A program made the position numbers and the translations under genes. A stretch of DNA of 64,000 nt from positions 325,231 through 389,230 of the forward strand of contig NZ_SADT02000003.1 of NCBI RefSeq assembly GCF_004016445.2, read 5' to 3'. Below are positions 8,702 through 17,570 of this stretch, one piece after another. The DNA is from Mesorhizobium sp. M2E.F.Ca.ET.219.01.1.1 (GTDB lineage: Bacteria > Pseudomonadota > Alphaproteobacteria > Rhizobiales > Rhizobiaceae). A model generated the notes under the pieces. It saw only the letters and a list, made by a program, of their open reading frames with translations. It searched no databases and was not told the DNA's origin. The stretch's first letter is position 1. The number at the start of each line of letters is the position of its first letter.

Positions 8702-9739
8702 TTACTCTTCCTGGAACAGGCTGATCTGCTGCTGGGCGATGTCTTTCGGCGGGTCGAAACCGAGATGGCGCCAGGCATTGGCGGTCAGCACCCGACCGCG
8801 CGGCGTGCGCTGGATGAAACCCTGCTGGATGAGATAGGGCTCGATGATGTCCTCGATCGCGTCGCGCGGCTCGGAGAGCCCGGCCGCGATCGTCTCGATG
8901 CCGACCGGCCCGCCGCCGAAATTACGCGCGATCATCGACAAATAGCGGCGGTCGAGCGCGTCGAGGCCGAGCGCGTCGACTTCCAGCCTGGTGAGCGCCT
9001 CGTCGGCGATCTTCCTGTCGACATGCGCGGCGCCCGCGACGCTGGCGAAGTCGCGCACGCGGCGCAACAGCCGGCCGGCGATGCGCGGCGTGCCGCGCGC
9101 GCGGCGCGCGATCTCGACCGCGCCGTCGTCGCCGAGCGGCATCGAGAGAATGCGGGCGCCGCGGCGCACGATCTGTTCCAGCTCCTCGACCGTGTAGAAA
9201 TTGAGCCGCACCGGAATGCCGAAGCGGTCGCGCAGCGGATTGGTGAGAAGCCCGAGCCTTGTCGTCGCCGCGACCAGGGTGAAGCGGGCGAGGTCGATCT
9301 TGACCGAGCGCGCCGCCGGTCCCTCGCCGATGATCAGGTCGAGCTGGAAATCCTCCATCGCCGGATAGAGGATTTCCTCGACCGCCGGATTGAGGCGGTG
9401 GATCTCGTCGATGAAGAGGACGTCGCGCTCCTCGAGATTGGTGAGCAGCGCCGCTAGATCGCCGGCCTTGGCGATGACCGGACCGGAGGTCGAACGGAAA
9501 TTGACGCCGAGCTCGCGCGCCATGATCTGCGCCAGCGTCGTCTTGCCCAGCCCCGGAGGGCCGACGAACAGCACATGGTCGAGCGCCTCGCCGCGGCTCT
9601 TGGCGGCATCGACGAAGACCTTGAGATTGGCGCGCACCGCCGCCTGGCCGACAAACTCGTCGAGCGACTGCGGCCGCAGCGTCTGGTCGGCATCCTCGCC
9701 GCGCTTGTCGGGGGCAATGAGGCGGGGCGAAAGACTCAT
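8702..9739 (-). CDS. ruvB: Holliday junction branch-migration helicase RuvB
   Basis: RuvB is the AAA+ motor that drives Holliday-junction branch migration with RuvA. The 345-residue product shows Walker A (GPPGLGKT, residues 60-67), Walker B (LFIDEIHR, Asp111-Glu112), sensor 1 (LVAATTRLG), the Arg finger region (DRFGIP) and the C-terminal winged helix (GPVGIETIA, GFIQRTPRGR). Last gene of ruvC-ruvA-ruvB on the minus strand, 43 bases after ruvA. Confidence 0.98.
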   Translation of the reverse strand: MSLSPRLIAPDKRGEDADQTLRPQSLDEFVGQAAVRANLKVFVDAAKSRGEALDHVLFVGPPGLGKTTLAQIMARELGVNFRSTSGPVIAKAGDLAALLTNLEERDVLFIDEIHRLNPAVEEILYPAMEDFQLDLIIGEGPAARSVKIDLARFTLVAATTRLGLLTNPLRDRFGIPVRLNFYTVEELEQIVRRGARILSMPLGDDGAVEIARRARGTPRIAGRLLRRVRDFASVAGAAHVDRKIADEALTRLEVDALGLDALDRRYLSMIARNFGGGPVGIETIAAGLSEPRDAIEDIIEPYLIQQGFIQRTPRGRVLTANAWRHLGFDPPKDIAQQQISLFQEE

Positions 9740-9782
9740 GCCGCCTTCCTTGCATAGGACCGATGGCGGAACAAGCGCTGCC

Positions 9783-10403
9783 TCACCGCGCCAGTTCCTT
9801 CAGGCCGAAGCGGATCAACTTCGAGGCATCCGCTCCCTCGCCGGCCGATTTCAGCGCAGCCGCAACCGCGTTCGCCGCGATGTCGCGCGAATAGCCGAGA
9901 TTGACCAGCGCCGAGACCGCATCCGTGATCGGTGCTGCGGCCACCCCTTCGCCGAGCTCCTGCTTGAGGCCGATCGTGCCGGTGGCCGCGCCCGCATAGG
10001 CCGGCGCCTTGGTGCGCAATTCGGTGACGATGCGCTCGGCCACCTTCTTGCCGACGCCAGGGGCACGGGAAACCATGGCGATGTCGCGCAGCGCGATCGC
10101 GTTGGCGAGGTCGGCCGGCGCCAGCGTCGACAGCACCGCCAACGCCACCTTGGCGCCGACGCCCTGCACATTGTTCATCAAGAGACGGAACCACTCGCGC
10201 TCCAGCCCTGTCTGGAAGCCGTAGAGCCGGATCATGTCCTCGCGCACATAGGTCTCGATGAAAAGCACCACTGCCTCCCCGGGTGATGGCAGTGATGCCA
10301 GCGTGCGGGCCGAGCAATGGGCGACATAGCCGACGCCATGCACGTCGATGACGCAGCTATCCTCGTCGATCTCGTCCAGCGTGCCCTTCAGCTTGCCGAT
10401 CAT
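9783..10403 (-). CDS. ruvA: Holliday junction DNA-binding protein RuvA
   Basis: RuvA is the tetrameric junction-binding protein. The 206-residue product begins MIGKLKGTLDEIDED, then the OB domain with VHGVGYVAHC, then two helix-hairpin-helix regions (NVQGVGAKVALAVLSTL and VPGVGKKVAERIVTEL), then a linker and the C-terminal RuvB-binding domain (VSALVNLGYSRDIA). I chose ATG 10403; the frame extends to 10463, but that overlaps ruvC and lacks family similarity. It starts 10 bases after ruvC. Confidence 0.97.
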   Translation of the reverse strand: MIGKLKGTLDEIDEDSCVIDVHGVGYVAHCSARTLASLPSPGEAVVLFIETYVREDMIRLYGFQTGLEREWFRLLMNNVQGVGAKVALAVLSTLAPADLANAIALRDIAMVSRAPGVGKKVAERIVTELRTKAPAYAGAATGTIGLKQELGEGVAAAPITDAVSALVNLGYSRDIAANAVAAALKSAGEGADASKLIRFGLKELAR

Positions 10404-10413
10404 GATTTTCCCC

Positions 10414-10923
10414 TCACCCCGCAATCGCCATCCGATAGGCGACGCTCGGGCGGTGATGCGCATGGCAGATGGCGATGGCCAAAGCGTCGGCGGCGTCGTC
10501 GGTATCGAAGACCGCCTTCGGCATCAGCACCTTGACCATCATATGGATCTGCTTCTTCTCGCCGTGGCCGACGCCGATCACCGCCTTCTTGACCGCATTG
10601 GGTGCGTATTCGGCGACGACCAGCCCGGCGCGCGCCGGCACCAGCATGGCGATGCCGCGCGCCTGGCCCAGCTTCAGCGTCGCCGTCGCATCCTTGTTGA
10701 CGAAGGTCTGCTCGACCGCCGCCTCATGCGGCATGGCCTGGTGCAGCACCTCGGCCAGCCCGTCATGCAGTTGGCAGAGCCGCGTCGCTAGCGGCGCCTT
10801 GTCATCCGAGCGCACGGTGCCGGACGCGACGAAGCGCAGCGAATTGCCGAGGCTATCGATGATGCCCCATCCGGTGCGCCTCAGGCCCGGATCGATGCCG
10901 ATGATGCGAATCGCTTCCCCCAT
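10414..10923 (-). CDS. ruvC: Holliday junction resolvase RuvC
   Basis: RuvC cleaves Holliday junctions as a dimer. The 169-residue product has the catalytic acids in their expected places: IIGIDPGLRRTGWG (Asp11), AVEQTFVN (Glu about 70), and FDTDDAADALAIAICH near the C-terminus (Asp pair about 140-144). First gene of the ruvC-ruvA-ruvB operon, order typical of alphaproteobacteria. Confidence 0.98.
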   Translation of the reverse strand: MGEAIRIIGIDPGLRRTGWGIIDSLGNSLRFVASGTVRSDDKAPLATRLCQLHDGLAEVLHQAMPHEAAVEQTFVNKDATATLKLGQARGIAMLVPARAGLVVAEYAPNAVKKAVIGVGHGEKKQIHMMVKVLMPKAVFDTDDAADALAIAICHAHHRPSVAYRMAIAG

Positions 10924-11049
10924 GCGCCAAGTTTAACCTCGGCGGCAAGCGATGCCAGCGAAATGTGAACAAACCGGAAACGATCACGATCCTGGGATCG
11001 CATCCAGAAATCCCATTGAGCCGGCGCTCGCGGCCGGCATGCCCAGAAC

Positions 11050-12114
11050 CTAATTCGTCACGCGACGGATGGTTTTCGACAGCCGCGTGAGAACTGCCGG
11101 CCTGGACGACGCGACCAGCTTCCATGCCAGGACCGCATTGCCCATGCGCCGCGGCAGGATTCCGATGCAAAGGAACCAGGCCGCAAGGGCAGCCCGCCGC
11201 CGCCAGGATGCGTTCATTTCCAGGCTGGCGGCGGCGCCCGCTCTTGCCAGCCCCAGCCGGGAGTCGGTCGCAACCGGATGCTGGGGCTCGTCGACGCAGA
11301 GCGAAGCCAGCCGCTCTTCCAGATGAACCGGATCGCGAAGGCCTGCATCCGGCGGTACGGTCAAGCCGATCTCGGCCGCCCGGCCGGACAAGGCTTCGAG
11401 GCGCCGGAAGTCATGCTGCATGCGCCAGCGCGCCCGCTCGGCAAGCTTTTCGGCAAAGACCGAATGGTTGGAACCGTGGATGCGGTAGGCGCCAAGGCAG
11501 GTGTCGATGGATTTCACCTCTCCGTGAAGCGGCGCGAGTGTCGCGAGATAGCCATCGGCGCCTTGCCGGAAATCGCTTTCAGGCATGGGCATTATCGGTT
11601 CCAGCGCCTCGCGGTCGAACGCCAACCCGCTTGTCACCGTCGTATGGTAGCGCCCCTTGCGCAACAATTCCGGCACGACGTCGCCCGAATCGAACGGCTG
11701 TTCCGGAGGGGGAAAGACATCCTTGATCTGCTGGTCCTCATCAACGAGATGCAGTCGGAATTGCGCCTGGACGACATCCGCGTCCCACTCGTCCAGGACC
11801 TCGGAGACGGCGTTCGGATAGAGATAATCGTCGGCGTCGAGGAAAAGAATGATCTTCCCGGTGCTCGCCTCGAACCCGGTGTTGAACGCAGCCGCATGCC
11901 CGCCATTCCTGCGCCTGAGGCACGGACGGATCTTGTCGCCGTAGGATTCGATGACGGCCACCGACGCGTCGGTCGAAGCGTCGTCGACGACCACGACCTC
12001 GACATTGCGGTGGTCCTGTTCGAGGGCGCTGTCGATGGCGCGTCCGAGAAACTGTTCGTAGTTGTAGTTGGGGATGATGATCGATACTGGAATGCGGTCC
12101 AATGGCGAATGCAC
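11050..12114 (-). CDS. Family 2 glycosyltransferase
   Basis: A GT-A fold glycosyltransferase of 354 residues. The N-terminal domain (about 8-220) has VSIIIPNYNYEQFLGRAIDS, VVVDDASTD, and the metal/nucleotide-binding DADD at residues 93-96 in ILFLDADDYLYP. Towards the middle GADGYLATLA and LGAYRIHGSNH resemble acceptor-site regions. A hydrophobic stretch near 300-330 may contact the membrane. Probably acts on a surface polysaccharide or glycan; sugar donor and acceptor are unknown. It stands alone, 126 bases upstream of ruvC on the same strand. Confidence 0.88.
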   Translation of the reverse strand: MHSPLDRIPVSIIIPNYNYEQFLGRAIDSALEQDHRNVEVVVVDDASTDASVAVIESYGDKIRPCLRRRNGGHAAAFNTGFEASTGKIILFLDADDYLYPNAVSEVLDEWDADVVQAQFRLHLVDEDQQIKDVFPPPEQPFDSGDVVPELLRKGRYHTTVTSGLAFDREALEPIMPMPESDFRQGADGYLATLAPLHGEVKSIDTCLGAYRIHGSNHSVFAEKLAERARWRMQHDFRRLEALSGRAAEIGLTVPPDAGLRDPVHLEERLASLCVDEPQHPVATDSRLGLARAGAAASLEMNASWRRRAALAAWFLCIGILPRRMGNAVLAWKLVASSRPAVLTRLSKTIRRVTN

Positions 12115-12413
12115 GGGATCAAGCCTCGCAATCTGCTTTGGTCACAGTGACGGTGATTTTTTGCAAATCCGGCTCGGGTCGACCCGGCTGCGGCGAGCGG
12201 CTGCAACTAGGGTCCCGTCGCTTCCAGGCAAGGGTGATCGTTTTCGGGAAGGCCGGCATGGCCTTCAAATACGATGACGGCCGCCGCAATATTGAAGAGC
12301 GCTCGGAATCGCAGACGTTCGACTTGCGGCCAAAACGGCTCACCAAATCGCGATCCGATCAAGAATATGCCGGTGCCCGTTCGCGCGTCGCTACCGCCGC
12401 GTTTGTTGCGGTG
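12115..12413. other. Spacer between rcdA-like gene and glycosyltransferase
   Basis: About 300 bases without a credible gene. It holds a 7-bp inverted repeat (12250-12268, GAAGGCC with GGCCTTC) that lacks a T tract on either strand. It presumably carries the glycosyltransferase promoter. Confidence 0.4.
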
Positions 12414-12944
12414 TCAGCCGCGCGCGAACGCCGTGTTCAAAAGGCTGATCTGGTCGGAAACCGGATTGGCCCGCCGGCTGGGGGCGTGCGTCTCGGCGAC
12501 CACGCCGCCATAGATTTCCTCGTCCATGCGCCGCACCAGCGCCTGCAGGCGCAGCGAGCGCGTCACCAGATCGAGGAATTCCTTCGGCAGCTCGTTCCAG
12601 CCGAGCGCCTCGTCATGCGCCGACGCGGTATCGAGCCGCACTTTGGATTTCTCCGAGGCGACCTGGTCGCGCGTCATCTCGCCGGAATTCGCCGCGCGCT
12701 GCAGCAGAAGCCAGGAAGCGACCTGCATCAGCCTTGTGGTCAGCCGCATCGACTCGGCCGCATAGAGGGTCGCGGCCGTGCGCGACAATTTCTTGGCCTC
12801 GAGCCTGCCCTTGCCATCGAGATATTCGGCGGCCTGTTCGACCAGCCCCATGCCTTCCTGATAGAGCGGCTTGAAGGATTGGGAGAAAACCCGGCGCTCC
12901 GCCAGTTTGATGGTTTTCGCGCTGCCCTTCGAAGGCTCGTTCAT
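12414..12944 (-). CDS. RcdA-like DUF1465 protein (ClpXP adaptor family)
   Basis: A 176-residue, mostly helical soluble protein of the DUF1465 family. In Caulobacter the member RcdA helps present the cell-cycle regulator CtrA and other substrates to ClpXP. Visible features are the helix-rich core LYQEGMGLVEQAAEYLDG, the segment LYAAESMRLTTRLMQVASWLL, and the tail LRLQALVRRMDEEIYGG. I chose ATG 12944 (MNEPSKGS); a start 8 codons upstream is possible. Function in this organism is inferred from the family. A probable sRNA gene with its own terminator lies just upstream on the same strand. Confidence 0.8.
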   Translation of the reverse strand: MNEPSKGSAKTIKLAERRVFSQSFKPLYQEGMGLVEQAAEYLDGKGRLEAKKLSRTAATLYAAESMRLTTRLMQVASWLLLQRAANSGEMTRDQVASEKSKVRLDTASAHDEALGWNELPKEFLDLVTRSLRLQALVRRMDEEIYGGVVAETHAPSRRANPVSDQISLLNTAFARG

Positions 12945-13132
12945 CGATACGCCCCTGCACTGCCGCAAGCCGATTCGGCAATCCTTGCCGACATGGCCCG
13001 CACCCTTAAATGACTGAGGCTTGAAAATGCGCTTCGACGCTCATGAAGGCAAGCGCATGTTTAACAAACGGTTAACGCCGGCCGCGTTCCAGCTATCCGC
13101 CGGCGGAAGGCAACGGCCTGCCTTGCGCGGAC

Positions 13133-13161
13133 AAAAAAAGAGCCGCGGATAAGGCGGCTCT
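13133..13161 (-). terminator. Rho-independent terminator of the candidate sRNA
   Basis: An 8-bp perfect stem (13139-13146 with 13154-13161) with a 7-nt loop is followed on the minus strand by TTTTTTT. It lies about 190 bases upstream of the rcdA-like start codon, so it cannot serve that gene as a 3' terminator. Confidence 0.8.
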
Positions 13162-13235
13162 CAGGAGTTTAACAGGGAGGCGTCAAACAAAGTGGCTCCA
13201 ACCACTCGGTAAGAATCCAGCAAAACTGGATGCGG
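13133..13235 (-). ncRNA. Candidate trans-acting small RNA
   Basis: A strong intrinsic terminator (13133-13161) faces the minus strand although no minus-strand gene precedes it; the next upstream gene (13503) runs the other way. Between them two more hairpins occur: a 6-bp stem with loop at 13215-13231 and a 5-bp stem at 13191-13206. The single-stranded stretch before the terminator contains CCTCCC and CTCCT on the minus strand, able to pair with Shine-Dalgarno sequences, as in some rhizobial sRNAs. The 5' end is a guess; no convincing promoter was fixed. Confidence 0.55.
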
Positions 13236-13502
13236 ATAGTAAACGCCTGTAAAGCTTAACGAAGCCTTAACGCGGCGGCGATTTTTTAAGCGAACGCGCT
13301 TTCCTGTGCCGGAACAGGACAGCGGCCTCCCTGTCGAGATCGACCAAAAGCCGGATTTTCCGAACACCTCTCGCGGCTTCGAAACATGGCGGCCGCTGCC
13401 GCGGCATCGTTCCGAAACACGCGCCACGCAAAAGGCCGCTCCTCTCAAGCGCTACGCAAACCCGCGTCGGCGCAAATCAACAAGCACATCCGGGAGCAAA
13501 CC

Positions 13503-14054
13503 ATGGATTGGTATTCGATCGTCAAATTCCTTCACGTCGTTTCGGCTATTTTGTGGGTCGGCGGCGGCTTCGTGCTGTTCCTGCTCGGCGTGCTGGCCGA
13601 GCGCGCCGGCAACATCGAGGACAAGCTGCAGGCGATGCGCGCCACCGGCCAGCTCGGCAGCAAGTTCTTCGCGCCGATGTCGATGCTGACGCTGATTTTC
13701 GGTCTCGTCATGTGCGGCTTCTGGGTCGGCTTCACCGAACTGTGGATTGTCATCGGCCTCGTCGGCTATGCCACGACCTTCTCGATCGGCATGCTGGTCT
13801 TCAAGCCGACCGGCGAGCGCATGGGCGCCATGGTCGCCGAGCAGGGCATCACTCCCGCCGTCCTTGCCATCGGCCAGCGCATGATGAAATGGGCGCGTCT
13901 CGATTATGCGGTGATGCTGGTGATCATCGCCGACATGGTGCTGAAGCCGACTCTGCACGACATCGGCATTCTGGCCGGCATGGCGATGGTGGTTGCACTA
14001 GGCGCCGCGCTCGGCTTCGGCGGCGGTCGCCAGATGGCGCCGAGCGCCGCCTGA
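13503..14054 (+). CDS. DUF2269 integral membrane protein
   Basis: A 183-residue membrane protein resembling the DUF2269 family. Four to five helices are visible: about 5-27 (FLHVVSAILWVGGGFVLFLL), 55-76 (MLTLIFGLVMCGFWVG), 79-101 (LWIVIGLVGYATTFSIGML), 137-150 and 156-178. A conserved-looking KFLHV His sits at the start of the first helix and could bind haem or metal; that is speculation. Start ATG 13503 follows GGGAGCAAACC. Function unknown. Confidence 0.75.
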   Translation: MDWYSIVKFLHVVSAILWVGGGFVLFLLGVLAERAGNIEDKLQAMRATGQLGSKFFAPMSMLTLIFGLVMCGFWVGFTELWIVIGLVGYATTFSIGMLVFKPTGERMGAMVAEQGITPAVLAIGQRMMKWARLDYAVMLVIIADMVLKPTLHDIGILAGMAMVVALGAALGFGGGRQMAPSAA

Positions 14055-14099
14055 GCGTCGCGATTTTTGGAGCGAGGCGGCCGAATGGCCGCTTAGCTT

Positions 14100-14861
14100 C
14101 TACATCAAGCCGTCCCACAGCAGCTTGACGGCGACCACTGCGACGGTGGCGTAGGTGAACGGATAGAAGATTTCCGGCCGCATGCGGCGCACCAGCCAGG
14201 CGCCGGCGATGGTGGAGAGCGGCGCCAAGGGCATCAGCACCGCCGAGGCCGTGAGGTTGGTGGTGTCGAACTGGCCGAGCGCGAAATAGGGGATGAGCTT
14301 CAGCGCATTGGTGGCGGCAAAGAAGATCGCCGCCGTCCCCGACAGCACTTTCGGGTCGAGCCGGATCGGCAGCGCATAGACCTGGAAGGGCGGACCGCCG
14401 ACATGGGCGACGAAGCTGGTGAAGCCGGCGACGGTGCCCCAGAAGGCGGCGGCAATGCGGTTCGGCTCAGCCGCATGACCGGCGCCGTGGCGGAACTGCA
14501 GGTAGATCCAGCGCAGCACGAAGACCAGCGCGACGGCGCCGACGATCAGCCGCACCATCTCCTCGGTCACCAGGGCCGCGGTCAGCCAACCGAGACCGAT
14601 GCCGATGACGGCGCCGGGCATCATATCGACCAGCATCTTGCGGTCATAGACGCCCCACCATGTCCACACCGAAACGATGTCCATCAGGCACAGGATCGGC
14701 AGCAGGATGGCCGCCGCCTGAACCGGCGGGATGGTCAGCGCCATCAACGGCACGCCGACGAAGCCGACTGCGCCGCCGAAGCCGCCTTTCGACAGGCCGA
14801 CTAGGATCACCGCCGGAATGGCGGCGGCATAAAACCACGGATCGCTGAGCAGGCCTGACAT
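14100..14861 (-). CDS. TauE/SafE family sulfite/organosulfur exporter
   Basis: A 253-residue inner-membrane permease of the TauE/SafE (DUF81) family, which moves sulfite, sulfoacetate or other anions. Helices run throughout; the family repeats are visible as VGLSKGGFGGAVGFVGVPLM in the first half and TVAGFTSFVAHVGGPPFQVY in the second. I chose ATG 14861 (MSGLLSDPWFY); a start 27 codons upstream is possible. It converges with the DUF2269 gene. Substrate cannot be assigned. Confidence 0.88.
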   Translation of the reverse strand: MSGLLSDPWFYAAAIPAVILVGLSKGGFGGAVGFVGVPLMALTIPPVQAAAILLPILCLMDIVSVWTWWGVYDRKMLVDMMPGAVIGIGLGWLTAALVTEEMVRLIVGAVALVFVLRWIYLQFRHGAGHAAEPNRIAAAFWGTVAGFTSFVAHVGGPPFQVYALPIRLDPKVLSGTAAIFFAATNALKLIPYFALGQFDTTNLTASAVLMPLAPLSTIAGAWLVRRMRPEIFYPFTYATVAVVAVKLLWDGLM

Positions 14862-15022
14862 CGGTAAGAAAAGGTTGGAGAAGGCGGGAAACCCAGCCAT
14901 AGCGCACAACAGCGCCGCCCGGATAGTCATTAATGCCGGCATCCGCTATTGCGGCCAATATAGGCGACCGGCCGCTCCGCCAAGGTCCGCAGTCGGTCGG
15001 CCCGATATTTCGAGGTGTGGAA

Positions 15023-15481
15023 ATGAACGCCATCAGCATTCGCCGGGCGATCGAAGCGGACGTTGCGGCCATCGTCGCGATGCTTGCGGACGATGCGCTG
15101 GGCCGGGCCCGCGAAGACGCGACCCTGCCATTGTCGCAAGCCTATTTGGACGCCTTCGCGGCGATAGACGGCGATCCGAACCAGTTGCTCGCGGTGATGA
15201 CCGATGGCGATGACGTCATCGGCACGCTCCAGATCACCTTTCTCGCCGGCCTATCGCAGCGCGGCGCGTGGCGCGGCCAGATCGAGGCCGTGCGCGTCGC
15301 GTCGAGCCGGCGCGGCGAGGGGCTGGGACAGCGCCTGTTGGAATGGGCGATCGACAAATGCCGCGAGCGCGGCTGCCGGGTCGTGCAACTGACGACCAAC
15401 AAGAGCCGGCTGGACGCGCACCGCTTCTATGAGCGCCTCGGTTTCAAGGCCAGCCATATCGGCTACAAGCTCGAACTCTAG
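15023..15481 (+). CDS. GNAT family N-acetyltransferase
   Basis: A 152-residue acetyltransferase. The acetyl-CoA-binding motif A is RRGEGLGQRLLEWAI (about 103-118), and the closing motif is HRFYERLGFKASHIGYKLEL. Substrate unknown. ATG 15023 was chosen because the family fold starts with INAISIRRA-like sequence there. Its TAG stop codon uses the first base of a dispersed palindromic repeat, so the C-terminal end may have been set by the repeat. Confidence 0.87.
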   Translation: MNAISIRRAIEADVAAIVAMLADDALGRAREDATLPLSQAYLDAFAAIDGDPNQLLAVMTDGDDVIGTLQITFLAGLSQRGAWRGQIEAVRVASSRRGEGLGQRLLEWAIDKCRERGCRVVQLTTNKSRLDAHRFYERLGFKASHIGYKLEL

Positions 15482-15550
15482 AGCAATTCCAGGAAAAGTG
15501 TGAGCGGTTAGGCTCGGCGCCTTCGCCGTAGCCTTCCGTCCGGAATTGCG
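15481..15550. repeat. Dispersed palindromic repeat, copy 1 (with insert)
   Basis: The repeat starts GAGCAATTCC and ends GGAATTGCG, its ends being inverted copies. Compared with the other copies it carries about 24 extra bases at 15511-15534, which themselves form an imperfect inverted repeat (GGCTCGGCG with CGCCGTAGCC). Other copies are at 17342, 22498 and 40947. Confidence 0.85.
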
Positions 15551-15643
15551 TAAAAACAACGAGATAGCGCGTTTCGCCGTTTCCGTGAAACGGTGAAACG
15601 CACTAGCGATCGGCCGCTGACTGTCGGCAATTGCGCCGCTGCC

Positions 15644-16078
15644 CTACATCTTGTCCGGTCCCGGGTCGCCACCGGCGGCGGTGATTGCGAGCCGACCCAG
15701 ATAGTGCGTCCAGCCCTTCTCGTGGCTGTCGCAAATCTCTCGGTCGGCGAGGCCGCTATGGGTGAGCTTGACCCGCGTCCCACCCGGCTCTTCGACCAGA
15801 TCGATTTCGACAAGGCTCGAACCGGGCGGCGTCCGGTCGTTGCCCTCCCAGCCGAAGCTGTAGGCAAGGCGGTGGACGGGTATGACCTCGGTGAATTGGC
15901 CGCGAGCCGTGGCTCTTCCTCCCAAATTCAGCAAATAGAGACCGCCGGGGTTGGGTTCTGCCGTTGCCTCCGTCCCCATCCAGCGCACAATCTTGTCCGG
16001 ATCTGTCAGGAAGGCGAAGACCGTCGCCGGCGGCGCCGCGATCTGTACCTCGCGACGAACGATCAAGGGTTCAGCCAT
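15644..16078 (-). CDS. SRPBCC (AHSA1-type START-fold) protein
   Basis: A 144-residue single-domain protein of the SRPBCC superfamily. It has the family start IAAPPATVFAFLTDPDKIVRWMG, the middle GGRATARGQFTEVIPVHRLAYSFGW, and the final helix KGWTHYLGRLA. Such proteins bind hydrophobic ligands in a deep cavity; no enzyme activity can be inferred. It stands alone, divergent from the cyclase gene. Confidence 0.87.
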   Translation of the reverse strand: MAEPLIVRREVQIAAPPATVFAFLTDPDKIVRWMGTEATAEPNPGGLYLLNLGGRATARGQFTEVIPVHRLAYSFGWEGNDRTPPGSSLVEIDLVEEPGGTRVKLTHSGLADREICDSHEKGWTHYLGRLAITAAGGDPGPDKM

Positions 16079-16226
16079 CGAAACCTCCCGGGTTTGCGCG
16101 CCAACACGCCTCGCCTGACAGGTCGTGCCGGGTCAGCGCTCTCGATTCGAAGCCAAATCGCCCTGCCGTTCAACTAAAATCTCGTTGGGTCGATTCGCGC
16201 TGGTGACAACGACGGAACGCCGAAGC

Positions 16227-17342
16227 ATGATTGTATCGATGCGGCTTTCGTCAACTCTCGCCTGGCTGGTCGACAGCGCCGGCGGCGCCGTCCAGCCGGA
16301 TGATTTTCTGGCCACGCTCGGCGCGCGGCTGGTCGACGACGGGTTGCCGCTCGCCGGTGGAGCCCTGACGCTCGCCGCGCCGCATCCGATCATAACGCGC
16401 CGCGCCTGGCTGTGGCGGGCCGAGACAGGCGTCGTCATGGAGGCGCTGGGTTTTGGCGCCGGCATGATGCCTGGAACCGGAGAGGGCGATCTCGGACGCG
16501 AATGGCTGGCGGAACTGGGAACCGGTGTCGTGCACGATTACACGGTTGGCCCCGAGCGCGAGGATGCGCAATCGGGGAATCCAAAACTGAACTGGGCCGC
16601 GGCACGCCCCCTCGCGGAGCACGAATCGAAAACACTGGACCAGGTGGCGCGCTTCGCCGTCGCGCCGCTTGCCGCTCTCGCCGCCAGGTCGACGCTGTCG
16701 GCCCTGCTTCAGGCCTATCTCGGGCAACGCAGCGCGGCGCAGGTGTTGGCCGGCCGTTCGCGGCGCGAGGTTGGCGAGACAATCCGCGCGGTCCTGTTCT
16801 ACAGCGATTTGCGCGACTTTACCGCCCTGTCGGAAGAGACGGACGCCGAGCAGGTCGTGGCGGCGCTCAACGCCAGCTTCGACCGCATCGCCGGCGCCGT
16901 TCACGCCTTTGGCGGCGAGGTGCTGAAATTCATCGGTGACGGCGTGCTGGCGGTCTTTCCTGTCGGCGAGCGCTCGGCTTCAGAGGCTTGCGAGGCAGCG
17001 TTGCGCGCGATCGGTGCGGCGCGGGCGGGAATGGCGCAGCTCAATCAGGTCCGCGCCGGACAGGGCATGCCCGAACTGCAGTTCGGCATGGCGCTCCACA
17101 TCGGCGACATGGTGTGGGGCAATGTCGGCACAGCCGACCGTCTGGATTTCACCGCGATCGGCCCGGCCGTGAACCTTGTCAGCAGGCTAGAAGGCCTGTG
17201 CCGGCCGCTTGGACGGAGCGTCCTGATCTCCGGCGCTGTCGCGGCGGAAACCTCGACGCCCCTGGTCCCGCTGGGCGAACACCAATTGCGCGGAATTGTC
17301 AGACCGTGCGCCGTCTTCAGCCTGCCGGACGGGTCAATTTAG
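16227..17342 (+). CDS. Class III adenylate/guanylate cyclase
   Basis: A soluble nucleotide cyclase of about 371 residues. The N-terminal 185 residues form an uncharacterised input region (possibly GAF- or PAS-like, not recognised). The catalytic domain (about 188-365) has FYSDLRDFTALSEETD with the first metal Asp (about 194), FIGDGVLAVFP with the second (about 238), and LDFTAIGPAVNLVSRLE, which includes the transition-state Asn/Arg region. Substrate choice (ATP or GTP) is not certain. The start could also be GTG 16203 or ATG 16239; none has a strong ribosome site. The TAG stop abuts a dispersed repeat. Confidence 0.88.
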   Translation: MIVSMRLSSTLAWLVDSAGGAVQPDDFLATLGARLVDDGLPLAGGALTLAAPHPIITRRAWLWRAETGVVMEALGFGAGMMPGTGEGDLGREWLAELGTGVVHDYTVGPEREDAQSGNPKLNWAAARPLAEHESKTLDQVARFAVAPLAALAARSTLSALLQAYLGQRSAAQVLAGRSRREVGETIRAVLFYSDLRDFTALSEETDAEQVVAALNASFDRIAGAVHAFGGEVLKFIGDGVLAVFPVGERSASEACEAALRAIGAARAGMAQLNQVRAGQGMPELQFGMALHIGDMVWGNVGTADRLDFTAIGPAVNLVSRLEGLCRPLGRSVLISGAVAAETSTPLVPLGEHQLRGIVRPCAVFSLPDGSI

Positions 17343-17387
17343 AGCGATTCCAGGAAAAGGGTGAGCGGTTTTCCGTCCGGAATTGCG
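17342..17387. repeat. Dispersed palindromic repeat, copy 2
   Basis: GAGCGATTCC at the left and GGAATTGCG at the right bound a central GTGAGCGGTTTTCCGTCC-like core. It begins at the last base of the cyclase stop codon. Confidence 0.85.
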
Positions 17388-17570
17388 TAGAGACAAAGGG
17401 ATGGAGCGGTTCACCGCTGGCACCCCTCGCCGATCTATCCCAGTTTCCCACCGATGTGGCTGGCACCCTCCGGGCGACCGAGGCAACTATCGCCTTCGAA
17501 GAAATCCGGCCGGTTGCGAATGTTCTACACCATGTCCGCCCTTCTCTGTCCGCATCACTTATGCGATGAA

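Noticed and set aside
13161..13448. A 95-codon minus-strand protein upstream of the terminator at 13133
   Set aside because: It has no family character, the frame runs across hairpins, and no ribosome site is seen; a non-coding RNA explains the terminator better.
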